Source: Apiotrichum sp. Y4204 (lineage: Eukaryota; Basidiomycota; Tremellomycetes; Trichosporonales; Trichosporonaceae). Taken from it: a stretch of DNA of 64,000 bases. The stretch is taken from positions 496,001 to 560,000 of the forward strand of contig JAMYHL010000035.1 in assembly GCA_025531455.1 (NCBI GenBank). Reading direction: 5' to 3'. The position numbers were made by a program, and so were the translations under genes. The notes below the pieces were generated by a model. The model did no database searches and was not told the origin of the DNA. It saw nothing but the letters and a program-made list of their open reading frames with translations. Below, piece by piece: positions 1 to 10,672 of this stretch. The first letter of the stretch is position 1, and every line of letters begins with the position of its first letter.

Positions 1-935
1 AATGTCGGCGTAACGCTCAGTGTTGGCGGTCCAGAGGACGACAACGCTGTCGAGCTGGTTGGCAGCCTTGAAGTCGCGGATGTTCTTGCGAATCTCCTCG
101 AGGTGGGCCTGCTTGTCCTCGCCAGGGATGAGGTTGTCGGCACGGTCGGCCTGGTTGGCAGCAATGAAGTCGGGGTAGTAGATCGAGGGGAGGGGCTTCA
201 TGGCCTGCATGTAGGGGGCAACCTGACGCTGGAGGTCATAGTCGAGAACCTGGGCACGGGACATGGCCTTGTCAAGGGGAACACCCGAGATGTCCCAACC
301 GGTAATGACAAAGTCGTTGGGGTGGACCATGGGAAGCATGTCCGAGATGGGGACGTGAACCTGCTTGCCGGTCTCGGGGTCGGTACCAAGTGAAACAGTC
401 GAAGCGCGAACAAGCGAGCCAATGTAGTTGGGCTGCTGAACGCCGCTCTTGGTGTTCCACGAGATGTTGTGCTTGTTGGCGAGGTTGGTAGCAACAACGG
501 TGGTTCCGTTGTTGCCGCCAATACCGACGAGCATCAGACTGCGGGTTAGGAACGAGTTCGAAATCACTTCAGAGGAACTCACCCAACACGGCCGACGTCC
601 GACTTGGTGAAGAACTCAAAGGTCCTCTCAGTCTTGGTAACCTTGAGACGGCCATCGGCGTCCTCTGGAGGAATGTCAGTACAAAGTTGTCTGAAGTGTA
701 TCGCACGTGCCACACTGTGGCACTTTCCCTACGCACTGGTCACGTTGGCGCCACGGTCGGTGTAGCGCGACTTGATGCCACCGTCAACGTAAGTGGTGGC
801 GTCAGAGTCGACCTTGATGAGGCCGCCGGCGGGGGTGCGGCGGGCGCTGGGATGGACCTTGGACTGGTCAACCGAGCCGTTAGGCAGGGAGAACGAGTCG
901 TGGTGGTCGTTGCTGTGAAGAGCGGTGGGCGACAT
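1..935 (-). CDS. INO1: Inositol-3-phosphate synthase, N-terminal part (cut by window edge)
   Basis: Converts glucose 6-phosphate to 1L-myo-inositol 3-phosphate with NAD+, the committed step of inositol and phosphatidylinositol synthesis; cytosolic. Exons on the minus strand are 935-737, 664-583 and 538 to the window edge; introns are 665-736 and 539-582, both GT-AG. Joining them gives an open frame with the family's N-terminal region, the NAD-binding glycine loop [12 protein letters not shown], the stretch [16 protein letters not shown] and the GWDISG motif. The remaining C-terminal part, with most of the catalytic domain, lies left of the window. The start is the first ATG of the open frame; a possible TATA box and leader intron lie upstream. 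Identity is firm; the leader structure is inferred. Confidence 0.95.
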
Positions 936-1019
936 GATTGATTATCTGGTCCGGGGGAAGAGTAGAGAATTTACTGTGATATAAGAGTGGGCGCGGCGGT
1001 GTGCTTGATGCCGCTGGAA

Positions 1020-1114
1020 CTGTTAGCGAAGGAGACAGACGTGAGGCGGGAGTAAGGAGGTGACGCTGGCGATAACGCCTATTGCTCCTCTCCTTCCCCC
1101 GAGATCACACGTAC
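1020..1114 (-). other. Possible 5'-leader intron of INO1
   Basis: On the minus strand a GTACGT donor (starting at 1114) and a GCTAACAG acceptor (ending at 1020) bracket 95 bases between the candidate TATA box and the INO1 start codon. The acceptor has an adjacent CTAAC branch-point-like word. The signals are seen directly; splicing is inferred. Confidence 0.4.
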
Positions 1115-1286
1115 CGGAACAGGTTGTGAGCGCTGCAAAGAGAGTTCGAGAACATAAACTCGAGTTGATAGATGGGGGGGCGCTAAGCGCAAAGTATGTA
1201 GCGATGTGCGATAAACTGGAGAGTGGTCTGGGGGTTGCTGTTGGAAAGGAAAGAAAGAAAAGAAGACCACGACGACGGCTTGAAAT

Positions 1287-1293
1287 ATTTATA
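1287..1293 (-). promoter_or_regulatory. Candidate TATA box for INO1
   Basis: TATAAAT on the minus strand, about 350 bases upstream of the INO1 ATG. The distance is plausible only if the leader is long and spliced, which the intron signals at 1020-1114 would allow. A pyrimidine-rich tract follows on the same strand. Confidence 0.4.
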
Positions 1294-3708
1294 CAATTGT
1301 TGCTAGACTGCCCAGCTTGCCCAGTGTCTTGGCTGGGCGGGCTGGCAGTGCATGGTATGGCAGTGCGGTGGCTTGCTGGCAGGTGGGTGGCCAGCATAGC
1401 CAGGCGCGGGGCAGCACGGGAAAGGGGATGTGTGTGTACACGGGGCAACACGGCGCAAGGGCGCTGGCTGGCTGACAACCACAATCGACCCACCTACTAC
1501 TGTCCTCTGCTCTTGTGCCTTGTCCGATACATACCTTCGGCCGCCACCCACCATAGCCGGGGGAAGCCCATACCACCAGCGGATCTGTCGTGTTTTTCTC
1601 CCCCCCTTTGGTACCCCATACCTGGAGATTATGGCTCCTGCTTTTCCCCCTCCGCCCCAACTCTAATAAGTCACTCTAGAAAATCAATCGCCAGAGTGGA
1701 ACACACAAACTGCTCCCCCGACCAAATAGGGAACGCGAACGCGTCAGGCAGTATGCACGTTGCACCCCACCTGCTGACTGCCACTGCCACTGGCCGCATT
1801 GTCATCGATTGCAGTGCTGTTCATCCCCCCAACCGCAGTCCTATCTCCGTCTGATCTCATTTTTGCGTTGGAGGAGATGATGAGAAGCGGGGTACGCGGC
1901 CCGCGCTGGCCGCGCAGCTCACCAGGTCTTTCATCTCACTGGCTGCCAAGCCATGGCGGTGGTAGGAGGATTATTACCCTGGATAGAGGGGCGACGCGGG
2001 TCGATTCGGCCGCCGTCAGACTGAATGCAATACAGTACACGGCGGAATCAAACCGGCTTCTCCGAGGGCCGCTAGGGCCAACAGGGCGTTTTAGGGCGAC
2101 TGTTCCAGCTTCCCGGACTGGAAATCTTCTTCGCCACCCCCCAATGATTCGGTGGCAAGTGATGTCTTCCAGTGGGCGTCAGTCTTCCCGACCTGCAAAG
2201 CTGTCTAGTGCGCTAGTGCCAGAGGAATAGGGCACGCGACCACGACCCTATGAAGCTGGCAGTATCGGACGGTCGACCGAACCAGGGTTCTGCCGTCCCC
2301 CCTCACCACTACAGCGGAATGTGCAGCACGATGGGTGCCGTAACAAGACACAAGATAGGTGCAGGAATGGAAATCCTATCTTGTTCCAGCCGGCCGTGTG
2401 TGTATGCGGCATTCGAATTGCCTTCAACGCTCACAGCTTCCTCCATTCTCCCCGGGAATACCAACGCCTAAAGACCTTACGCTACGCGACCATGCGGCAC
2501 GATCTGTAACCGCCACAGAGTGTCACGATAATGGACCGCCATCTCGACGCTGACTGATACTGATGACTGACACGTCCAAGCTGAGACGCGCGGACCCTGT
2601 GGCTTGCCGTGCAGGGGCCGACAGCTGACCGCGCGATCGTGGCCTCCGATGACTGGTGCAGACGTGGGGACGTGGAGACGTGGAGCTGTGGAGCCTGCCC
2701 GGAGCTCCGGAAGATATGCGACACCGGATGTTTTGCCTGTACCCCGGGCCAATCTCTGTGGCCCGGAGATCGCTGAACAGGACGTTTGGATCAGAGCAGC
2801 CAATTTTCTGGCATGTGCACAAACCCACTCTAACTCTGAAAAGTCCGATGTCTTGGTACGCTCCTATGAAACGGTCTTGCGATACCACCGCCCCCATCAC
2901 GTCCCCACTGGAATGTGACCGAATCACAGCCTCCAGATATCACCACGTGTTGCCAGGTCCCGCTCGGGCGCTGTCTGAGGGACGTGCACGGAAGTCGGTG
3001 ACGGGTATTGACCTACGTTGGATTGGTAAGATCATCACCATCGGGCAGTGGCAGCGGCAGACAAAGTGCCACTAAAATCTTTGGGATCTTGGGATCATCC
3101 AGACGATCAACAGAAACAGTCTCGGGCCACCTTGGGAGCAGGGAAGTGCGTCCCCAGACGTGCAGACATGTTCGCCATATTCGTACGTATCAGGTGTCAG
3201 CGGCGTGATTCCACATTCCACATCTGACGTGCATCGACGTGCATTGTGCGCCGTGCATGTCGTGGGTGCCACGCCCCATCTGCATGGTCTCGAGAGCTCA
3301 GAGCGCACGAGCGCTGACGGTATCATGACGATCCAGGATGGAAGTGTCGCAGATCGGAGGTCTGGTCGTCATGGACACTCATGTCGATCAAGTCATGACG
3401 CCCATTCACGTTGACTGGGTTCCTGGATCCCGCTGACAATCGACATCTCTCCCATACGAGTTGCAGACCAGACTGACCGCTGAGAAGCATATCCGCCCGT
3501 TGCAACACACTCACGGCGAAAGTAAATTTCCTGTGATTGCGTTTGACTCATTTGGACATGTTGCCGTCGAGGGCAGACTGACCAGTCCAACACTTACCAT
3601 ACTTCACGAGAACGGAGGACCTCCATCTGAAGTTCTGTCCCAACCTCAGCCCTTCGCCTGCCGCCTTCCCACTCTTCACAGCCTCTGAGCCACGCCAAGA
3701 GTGTCTGA

Positions 3709-3748
3709 GCGTCTCACCTGTCCGTCTTGCGTCTCACCTGTCCGTCTT
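3709..3748. repeat. Two exact tandem copies of a 20-bp unit
   Basis: The unit GCGTCTCACCTGTCCGTCTT occurs twice in immediate succession (3709-3728 and 3729-3748), 48 bases upstream of the tRNA-Pro gene. Confidence 0.9.
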
Positions 3749-3796
3749 TCTCGTCCCGCCGCCACGCCACAGATCATCCGAATCGGAGTTTTGTCG

Positions 3797-3889
3797 GCTC
3801 TTGTGGTGTAGTGGCTATCATACTCTCTTAGGGTTGCGGAACGCATCTTAAGCTGGGAGTGGTCCTCGGTTCAAATCCGGGCAAGGGCC
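3797..3889 (+). tRNA. tRNA-Pro(AGG) with intron
   Basis: A full cloverleaf can be folded by eye. The 7-bp acceptor GCTCTTG pairs with CAAGGGC with G-T wobble, and C73 is the discriminator base usual for eukaryotic tRNA-Pro. The D arm contains GTGTAGTGGCTATCAT. The anticodon stem CTCTC/GGGAG closes a loop whose anticodon AGG is at 3830-3832, with G37 at 3833. A 20-nt intron, 3834-3853, follows position 37, the canonical place. The T arm is CTCGG-TTCAAAT-CCGGG. A T5 Pol III terminator follows at 3893-3897. It would read CCU and, through inosine at position 34, CCC. Confidence 0.93.
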
Positions 3890-3892
3890 TGC

Positions 3893-3897
3893 TTTTT
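3893..3897 (+). terminator. Pol III terminator of tRNA-Pro
   Basis: A run of five T residues begins four bases after the discriminator base of the tRNA, the usual RNA polymerase III stop signal. Confidence 0.75.
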
Positions 3898-4541
3898 CGA
3901 TGTGGGGAGAGTGGAAAGGGACGCGGAGGACGGGCGCGAAGGTCAGAAGGTGTCAAAGGGGAAGAAACAGACGTACCCGAACAGCATAGTGCAAAAGGTT
4001 CAGTGTGTAGGAGTGGAGAGATGCGATCCTGTGAGTCGTGTCCCTGCCGGGCCGATGTACACCAAACGCGCACCGCTCAGCTTGTCGAAGTACCTAACAT
4101 ACCCCGCTGAGAGTATTTTTGGGGCAAACGTAACCCCGCGAGGTATGGAAACTGCTGGGCCTTCATAAGAAGTCGAAGCCACGGCTTGAGAAGTGGGGGA
4201 CAGATGAAAGGTTCAAGGAGCGAGGCCCCCTTGCACAAATACAGTATGAGAGTTGACAAACCGACATCCACATAGACTTCCCAGTTTATGCTTATCCATG
4301 GAGAAGAAACAATTGCGAGGATTTCTCTGAGTGTAAATGCAAAACTGGTAGAGGTGTTGCAGTGCGCGATGGGGTTGAAACATCCTGATCACGGCCCAAC
4401 GCGCCATGTGGGGCTCCGCCAACATCATTCGGCACTCACCAGCCGGGCATATCCGATATCCGAATCCCTCGCACATAACAAGCTAATAGAACAGCCGAAG
4501 CAGCGCAACAGCCACCATTTCTTCCATTCACATCTCCCACA
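3898..4541. other. Intergenic region, upstream of MBL-fold gene
   Basis: About 640 bases between the tRNA and the hydrolase gene. No open frame with protein-like composition was found; it presumably holds the promoter of the next gene. No clear TATA box was seen. Confidence 0.5.
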
Positions 4542-5884
4542 ATGAAGCTGACGCGCGTCGACAAGCTCGAGTTTCTGGTTCTTGTCGATAACAGTGAGTC
4601 CCGCAAAGCTGCTCTTCCCCCGGATTAGCTCGTAATCACGACGAAGGTCTTACACCAGACATCGAGCGCCTTCAGAAGCTGCCCCCAGGGTTTGTGCACG
4701 AGCTCCCGCAGCATATCTTCGCACCGCATGCCGAGAAGGATGCGCTCACGGGGCTTCCAATCACGAAGTTTGACGAGTTCTGCTGCGGGGCGCATGGGCT
4801 GAGTATCCTGCTCGTGAGTAGAGTGGAATGAAGCGTTTGGGAAGCCAAGGTTGTCGGTGAGGTGGACGAGCTATGCGATCACAGCTCGGGCAATATCTTG
4901 AAAGCTTCATTGGCCGCTTTACATAAAATGTGGAACCCCTCTGACTTCAGACAACGACCATCGGCGACAAGACGTACCGTGTTCTCTTCGACTCTGGCCC
5001 GGAGCCGCTCTCAATCGATCGCAATGTCAAGGCAATGCGCACAGACCTGACCAAGCTAGACGCCATGGTCCTCTCGCACTGGCATCGCGATCGTGAGCCT
5101 GAGTAGAATCTTAGAGCTGACTACAGACTCTGGAGGGATTGTGCGTGCTCTCGAGATGCGCCAGGAACAGGCCGCGACGGCTGGCACCCCGCTTGCTCCA
5201 CTACGTGTCGACCTGCATCCCGACCGGCCGATCCGTCGCGGTCTTGCTCCTCCACCAAAGTACATTCCGATCACGAACTGGGGCCCCGATCCGACGTTTG
5301 AGGAGATTGCAGCGGCGAACGGTACAGCCGACCTTCATCCCGAGGCGCACGAGATTCTTGGGAATGATGGCAGCTCGACTGGCGTTTTTGTCTCTGGAGA
5401 AATCCCCCGCGTGCACCCGTACGAGCGGGGTCTGCGCGGCGCAGTGACATGGATGGAGGAGGACGGCAAAGGCGAGTGGATCACGGATGAGCAGCTGCTG
5501 GACGAACGGTACGTCGCGGTCGACGTGCGCGGCAAGGGCCTCGTTCTTTTCTCGGCGTGCAGCCACGCGGGAATTTGTAATGTCATCTCGGACGCGGTTG
5601 CGCGGTACGACCGGCCGGTACACATGGTGGTTGGCGGGCTCCACCTCGTCCCAATCGACGTGCAGCCTGTCAAAGAGACGGTCGACTTTCTCTCGCGCCG
5701 CGTCCAGCCGCGTCCGGACTGGATCCTCCCCCTCCACTGCACGGGCGTGGCACCGCGCGCGTCGCTCGTTAATGCGTTTGGGGAAAAGTGTATCCCGGCT
5801 GGCACGGGCATGAAGGTTATTGTCGACGGGGACGAGGCGCGGGATGCGGAGCTTGACAATGTCGAAATTAACATTATTGCCTGA
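4542..5884 (+). CDS. Metallo-beta-lactamase-fold hydrolase
   Basis: Predicted metal-dependent hydrolase of the MBL superfamily, closest in layout to the group annotated as dihydropterin/ribofuranosylaminobenzene-phosphate synthase-like; the substrate is unknown. Exons 4542-4593, 4659-4813, 4951-5092 and 5127-5884 give 368 residues; the last intron is only 34 nt. The signature HxHxDH reads H112-W-H114-R-D116-H117 and is completed across the third splice junction, followed by SGG. Further candidate metal ligands are in FSACSHAGICN and LPLHCTG towards the C terminus. No signal peptide is seen, so it is probably cytosolic. The start is the first ATG, in MKLTRVDKLEF, leading directly into the first beta strand. 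Family assignment is strong; specific activity cannot be given. Confidence 0.88.
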
Positions 5885-6000
5885 GGCATGATAGGAGGGG
5901 GTATACATAGGGGATGCAACCACTCAGAAGCGTAGATTCAAAAAAGATTGACATGCAGACCAGACTAACCGCCAGACATTTACCCCTCTAATTCCTGCAT

Positions 6001-7273
6001 TTACACCTCCTGATTCCTAATAATGACCTTGATCTGCTCTCCGCCTGCCACAGCCTCAAACGCCTCCTGGCTCTTGCTGAGGGGGAGCACGAGCGTGATG
6101 AGCTGCTTGAGATCCACCACGCCGCGGCGCAGCATGTCCAGCGCCTGGGGGAAGCACTGTGCAGTGTACCGCGTAATGCCCCGCACCTCGAGCTCCTTGT
6201 TCGTGACAGCGAGAGTTGGGAACGCGTGCGTCTGGTGGTGCCCCAGTCCAACCGCGAGGTCTGCAATCAGAACAACCAGCACTTTTCACACTCACAGATA
6301 CCACCCTGCCGCGCAATCGCGACACCGAGCATGCCCGCGTTCTCGGCGCCGCTCGCCTCGACCACGCGGTCGACGCCGTCGGCGTCCAGCCCCGCGCGCG
6401 CCAGGTACTCCGCCGCGCGGACCTTGGCCGCCTCAAACTTGATATCGCCTGGGGGCACGTCTTCCTGTGCGTGTTCATTCGTTTTCCCCGTCGGCAACTC
6501 ATCAACAAGGAACACATTGTCGAATATCGGCCTCCCGGTCATTGGCGACAGATACTTCTCGGCAAAGCGCACACGCTTGGGATTGATATCAAAGCCGATA
6601 ATCCGGCTCGCGCCGTACGCGTGCGCGACTGCTCCGGCAATTAACCCAATCGGCCCGCACCCCATAATCGCTATCGTGAGGTTGGCGCGGATATCCGCTC
6701 GGATACCAATCTGCACGCCGACCGCGAGCGGCTGCACCGCCCCGGCCTCGTCCCACCCCAGGCTGTCGGGAAGGTGCGGCGCCATATCCGCCGGTAGTGC
6801 GTAGAAGCGCGAGAGCGAGCCAACTGACCCCGGGGCACCGCAGTACTTCTGGTCTGTGCAGATGTTGGAGCGTCCAGCCTTGCAGTTTGCGCACCGCCGA
6901 CACGGGAGCCCTGGCTCGACTGGAGTCAGCGTGACTGTGTTTCTCACTCACCAGCAACACGGTCCCCGACTTTGTGTGTCGATACCAGCTCTCCAACGGC
7001 GATGACCTCGCCGACGCTCTCGTGTCCCATCACAAGCGGCTCAGTCACCGGCCGCCCGCCCACCCCGCCAGCTAGGTAATTGTGCAGGTCGCTTCCGCAG
7101 ATGCCCGTCGCGATCACGCGGACGAGCACGCCGTCGGGCTGCAGGATTGGCATCGGGGTGGGCTGCACGCTGATTTCGCGCTTGCGGAGCAGAACGCATG
7201 CCGTGTTTGCCGGGAGCGCAAGCGCGGTCACGCTCTCTGGCTGGGTTTGGGTCTGGAAGTGGAAGCGCGACAT
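6001..7273 (-). CDS. Zinc-dependent polyol (xylitol/sorbitol-type) dehydrogenase
   Basis: Medium-chain dehydrogenase that probably oxidises a polyol such as xylitol, sorbitol or L-arabinitol with NAD+. Exons 7273-6952, 6919-6296 and 6260-6001 give 401 residues; both introns are tiny (32 and 35 nt). Motifs in order: GICGSDLHNY (catalytic Zn ligand Cys), GHESVGEV (catalytic His-Glu), the cysteine cluster CRRCANCKAGRSNIC for structural zinc, the Rossmann loop GCGPIGLIAG, and GFDINPKRV, whose Asp favours NAD+ over NADP+. A longer than usual segment, PTGKTNEHAQEDVPPGD, lies between the Rossmann fold and the C-terminal lobe. The ATG follows a TATA box and short direct repeats. Whether the main substrate is xylitol, L-arabinitol or another polyol cannot be decided from sequence. 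Confidence 0.9.
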
Positions 7274-7294
7274 TGTGATGATGGGGATGGGCCA

Positions 7295-7324
7295 TGTTGC
7301 GGTCTGTTGCGGTCTGTTGCGGCC
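7295..7324. repeat. Three tandem copies of a 10-bp unit in the leader
   Basis: TGTTGCGGTC occurs twice exactly and once as TGTTGCGGCC, back to back, lying between the TATA box and the ATG of the polyol dehydrogenase and therefore probably at or near its transcription start. Confidence 0.85.
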
Positions 7325-7326
7325 TG

Positions 7327-7332
7327 TTTATA
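7327..7332 (-). promoter_or_regulatory. TATA box of the polyol dehydrogenase
   Basis: TATAAA on the minus strand (context CTTATAAACAG), about 55 bases upstream of the ATG, on the correct strand and in typical spacing. Confidence 0.65.
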
Positions 7333-7527
7333 AGACGTCACCGGGCCGGTGGGGGCCGGCGGTCGGCTTAGGCCGGGTTCGGCAACTAACGGCCCGGCCG
7401 TGTGGGCTGACGAAACGTACAATGTCTTCACAGCCCGGTTGATCCTCTGAACAGACAATGATAACAACTTGCATCTATACACGTCTCTACGCAGAGGTCC
7501 TGCGAAGCTAAGTATCTACTCCTGACT

Positions 7528-9201
7528 CTACTTGTAGAGCTTCAGGTTAATGTTCAGAGTACGCTTCTCAGCGACCTTATCGCCGCAAGGCTTGCTCTTG
7601 GGCTTGCTCTCGGGGTTGCTCTCGGGCTTGCTCCTGGCAGCGGCGGCTGCACTAACACGTCTATCCTGTCAGCAATTTGTTCCTTGCCAAGATGACTTAC
7701 TTGACGGTGGCGCGCACCGCACGGTGGTCACTCCATAGGCCAGTCCAGCCGTTCGAGTCATTGTGGACAAAGTTGTCAATGACGGCGTACTTTGAAAACG
7801 CCCACTTGGTCGGCTTGCCCTGGTCGGTTGTGCCGAGCATGACGAAATCAATGCGGGTCGCCTCAACCGATGGGTCTCCAGGGGGCTTGAAGCCGGTGTA
7901 AGTGTTCTTGGGGCCGTACGGGCACGACTGCGCGCTGCACGTGTCCTGGCCGCGGGTAACCAGCTGGGTGTAGGCATCCTGGAAGGCAAAGGCCGAACCG
8001 TCAATGGGCTTTGTCGAGACAATGTTCTTATAACCATCCTCATTGTCAGGAGAGTCTCAAAGTTAGCCACCGCACTTCACTGTTGCCCAGCACAGGACTC
8101 ACTGAAATCGCCGAAAAGCAGCACAGGCGAGCCGGTCACCTTGCCCTCAACCTTAACGATCCACTTGCGGATCTCCTTGCGAATGATGAGACTGCTCTCC
8201 GCCCGGGCCTGAACACCCCTGTCGTCGTAGTGTGTGCATACGGCATGCACATATCCGCCCGCCTTGTCCTTGAGGCTGAGAATGGTTGCGATGCGAACTT
8301 GTCCCTGGATGTCAGCCCCGTGTCTACAGGCCCCCACAAGAGACGTGGTCGGAGCCCATGGCCCGATGCTGCGTCGCCGCACCGTCTAAGACTCACCGCA
8401 TCCCAAGGCGGGTGTTCGCCAGGCTTCGTAGTGTCTGGGGCCAGCCAGATGGTCTTCGAGTCGACCATGTCGAATCGAGTCTGGTCGAAGAAAATGGGGC
8501 TGTATTCGCCAGCCTTCGCTCCATCATTACGTCCAACACCGTAGCTCTTGTAGTTTGACCCAAGGAGTTTCTCCAGATCGAGCATCTGGTTGTGCAGTAC
8601 CTCCTGCTCTGTCAGTCGCTTGTTGCTGGGCGAGGGAGCTCGACACAATCGTGGCGCGCCCTGGTCACAGGTCAAACTTGACCAGACCCATACGCTGGGA
8701 GTCACCGGCACATACCTGGAAGCCGATGATATCGAGGTGTCCCCCACTCAGGAGCTGGTCCACAAGACGACTACGGCGTACCGCCCACGGTTGCTCGTCG
8801 TACGCATTCGCCGGCGGCTGCTTCGGGGTGATGGCGCCAGTCTTCGGGATGGGAACGGGATTAGCTGCATGAACGTCATAGCGTCTGCATGTCAGTTTGT
8901 CACGGGCTTGACTGTGTAACGGTGTAGACGTGGGGCAGAACAGGGGGGCATCAGGATTCCGAGAAATGGACTTGTTCGAAAGCTAGGTTGCCACCGCACC
9001 CATGGCTCGTCCCGCTTGTCCTAGCACGACTCACACATTCACTGTCGCAACGTTGATGGGATTCTGCGGCCCGTCGGCTGTTGCTGCAGCTGCGTTCACG
9101 GCTGGAGCTGCCATTGCGAGTGGGACATGGAGGAGTACGAGGAAGAGGAATGAGAGTGACGCTGTGAAGGACGTGTGTTGGTTACGGAGTGAGCCGAACA
9201 T
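7528..9201 (-). CDS. Secreted endonuclease/exonuclease/phosphatase (EEP) family protein
   Basis: Probable secreted metal-dependent phosphoesterase or nuclease. Exons 9201-9035, 8884-8716, 8603-8397, 8304-8103, 8055-7701 and 7651-7528 give 407 residues. The N terminus has a hydrophobic stretch (FTASLSFLFLVLLHVPLAMA) like a signal peptide. EEP landmarks in order: TVNVRYD at the first beta strand, GFQEVLHNQ with the metal-binding Glu, GVGRNDGAKAGEYSPIFF, the acidic GDFNSP completed across an intron, ATRIDFVM and the terminal SDHRAV with the catalytic His. Similar proteins are often annotated as DNase I-like or endonuclease/exonuclease/phosphatase family. After the domain there is a tail rich in Lys, Pro, Ser and Glu (SKPESNPESKPKSKP) built from short DNA repeats. 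Substrate (DNA, sphingomyelin, sugar phosphate) is not determined. Confidence 0.88.
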
Positions 9202-10672
9202 GATCGGCACGTGATGACGATATCGGTCTGGGAACTTGGATCAACACAGCGGTGTGGCAGTCTGATGGTTGCGGAGATACACTATCGACGATGGAAGGTG
9301 AAGGGGACTGTTCTTCTTCGAATGCATGTGATTTATATACAGTCGAAGCGACATTGGGCACGGGACGCTGCATGCTCGGTGCGTTTTCCCTATTCTCCAG
9401 ACGGAGGGGATCGCGAGGGATCGAGATTAACGGATGGAGAGAATTGTCGAGATGGTGGCTGACCTGGCTTGCCTGGCCAGAGGCCTGGAATCGGACGGTA
9501 CGGAGGGTGCCACTCTCCACATGTGCGCGGGAAGGTTGCCACCGCCTCTTGACTCCTTCCGCTTAACCGAGCCCCGGGGGGGACGGGACACCTCACCCAT
9601 GCATTGTGTACAAGGTCCGCACAGTAGATCCTCTAACAATGGCGTCGTCGCTGTGTTTGTCGTCGCTTCGGGTGTGTTTCAGGACAAGTTGAAGTCGGGG
9701 CGGTGCCATGATGGCATATTTGCGCTCCGCCATCAAGAGTCTCGAATACTATGGGAGGGCGTGAAACCGGAACCCCTCACCCGCAAAGGCACTACTATAC
9801 AGCGTACGCGGATAGCTATTCCTGGGTCAGATCGTTGCCATTCCTAACTTTATGGTCATCGGAGATGCCTTCCGGGACGATGGGAAGGAGACTACTGCGG
9901 GTGCCGGAGAGAGCGCCTGTCGAATATAACCTGTGTTCACCGAGGAAGAGCTGCTTCAAACCTGCAGCTGTGGGAGAGAGGATCACGCAATGTCGGCCTG
10001 TCTGAGCTTCCGAGATGTCAATGATCTGGAGATCTGGAGAGATCGTTTGTCAGGTGCCATGCTTCAAATTGGTACGTCCGGTAAGCCAGTACTCGGTCAC
10101 GATCCCACGAGATCACGATCCAGTCCAACAGTCACGCAGACAGACAGTTGAACAGTACCCCCCAGGACTAAGATACTCGATACAACAATCTTCCTGTACT
10201 GTACCACCCGGAGGCTGTGTTCGGATCTTTCAAAGTTTCATGTACAAAGCACCGCCATGTTCACCTAAATGCGATCCTTATCCATGTAGCTTGAACAAGG
10301 GTAAGGCATGGAGCATGCTGTACAGCATGTACATACAGTATACAGTACAGTAAATCTATCATCACTGTTGCACGTAACCGCACTGCACTTGCTGCATTGC
10401 TGGCTATGTTCGCTGCATGGTAGGCCCCCAGGACCCACTCACACGAGTTCTCGATATCAATGATGTCACGTCACGTGATTAATCCTATGTGCACCCCTTT
10501 CATCTCCCCTTTATGTCGTTGGCCAGAGCTGGTGGTGGTCGGTCCTTTCCAGGAAGTGCAGTGCAGTGCGACCCCTCATCACGCGCGGCACTCGAGGTTA
10601 TCAAAGTCTTTCCTAACTCCCAACCCTACTCGCTCTGCAGCCATCACTGCGCGCGGCCAGCCAACGATCAAC
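9202..10672. other. Divergent intergenic region (EEP gene / arginine methyltransferase)
   Basis: 1.47 kb shared upstream region of two divergently transcribed genes. No convincing gene was found. It holds a perfect 16-bp palindrome and a cluster of TACAG/TACTG words at 10195-10352, described separately. Confidence 0.5.
10314..10329. repeat. Perfect 16-bp palindrome
   Basis: CATGCTGTACAGCATG is its own reverse complement. It is followed at once by a run of TACAG words to about 10352. Confidence 0.9.

Larger units (their letters stand above)
936..3796. other. Intergenic region between INO1 and tRNA-Pro
   Basis: About 2.9 kb without a convincing gene. The part next to INO1 is its promoter and leader. 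Open frames here, including one of 264 codons at 1060-1854 on the plus strand, have erratic composition, no recognisable domain and no supporting splice pattern. The right end carries a 20-bp tandem duplication just before the tRNA. Confidence 0.5.

Noticed and set aside
1060..1854. 264-codon open frame on the plus strand upstream of INO1
   Set aside because: It lies antisense to the INO1 promoter and leader, has Cys/Trp/Arg-rich erratic composition and no domain; GC-rich DNA yields such frames by chance.
5201..5923. Minus-strand 240-codon frame opposite the MBL-fold gene
   Set aside because: The plus strand encodes conserved hydrolase motifs in the same bases.
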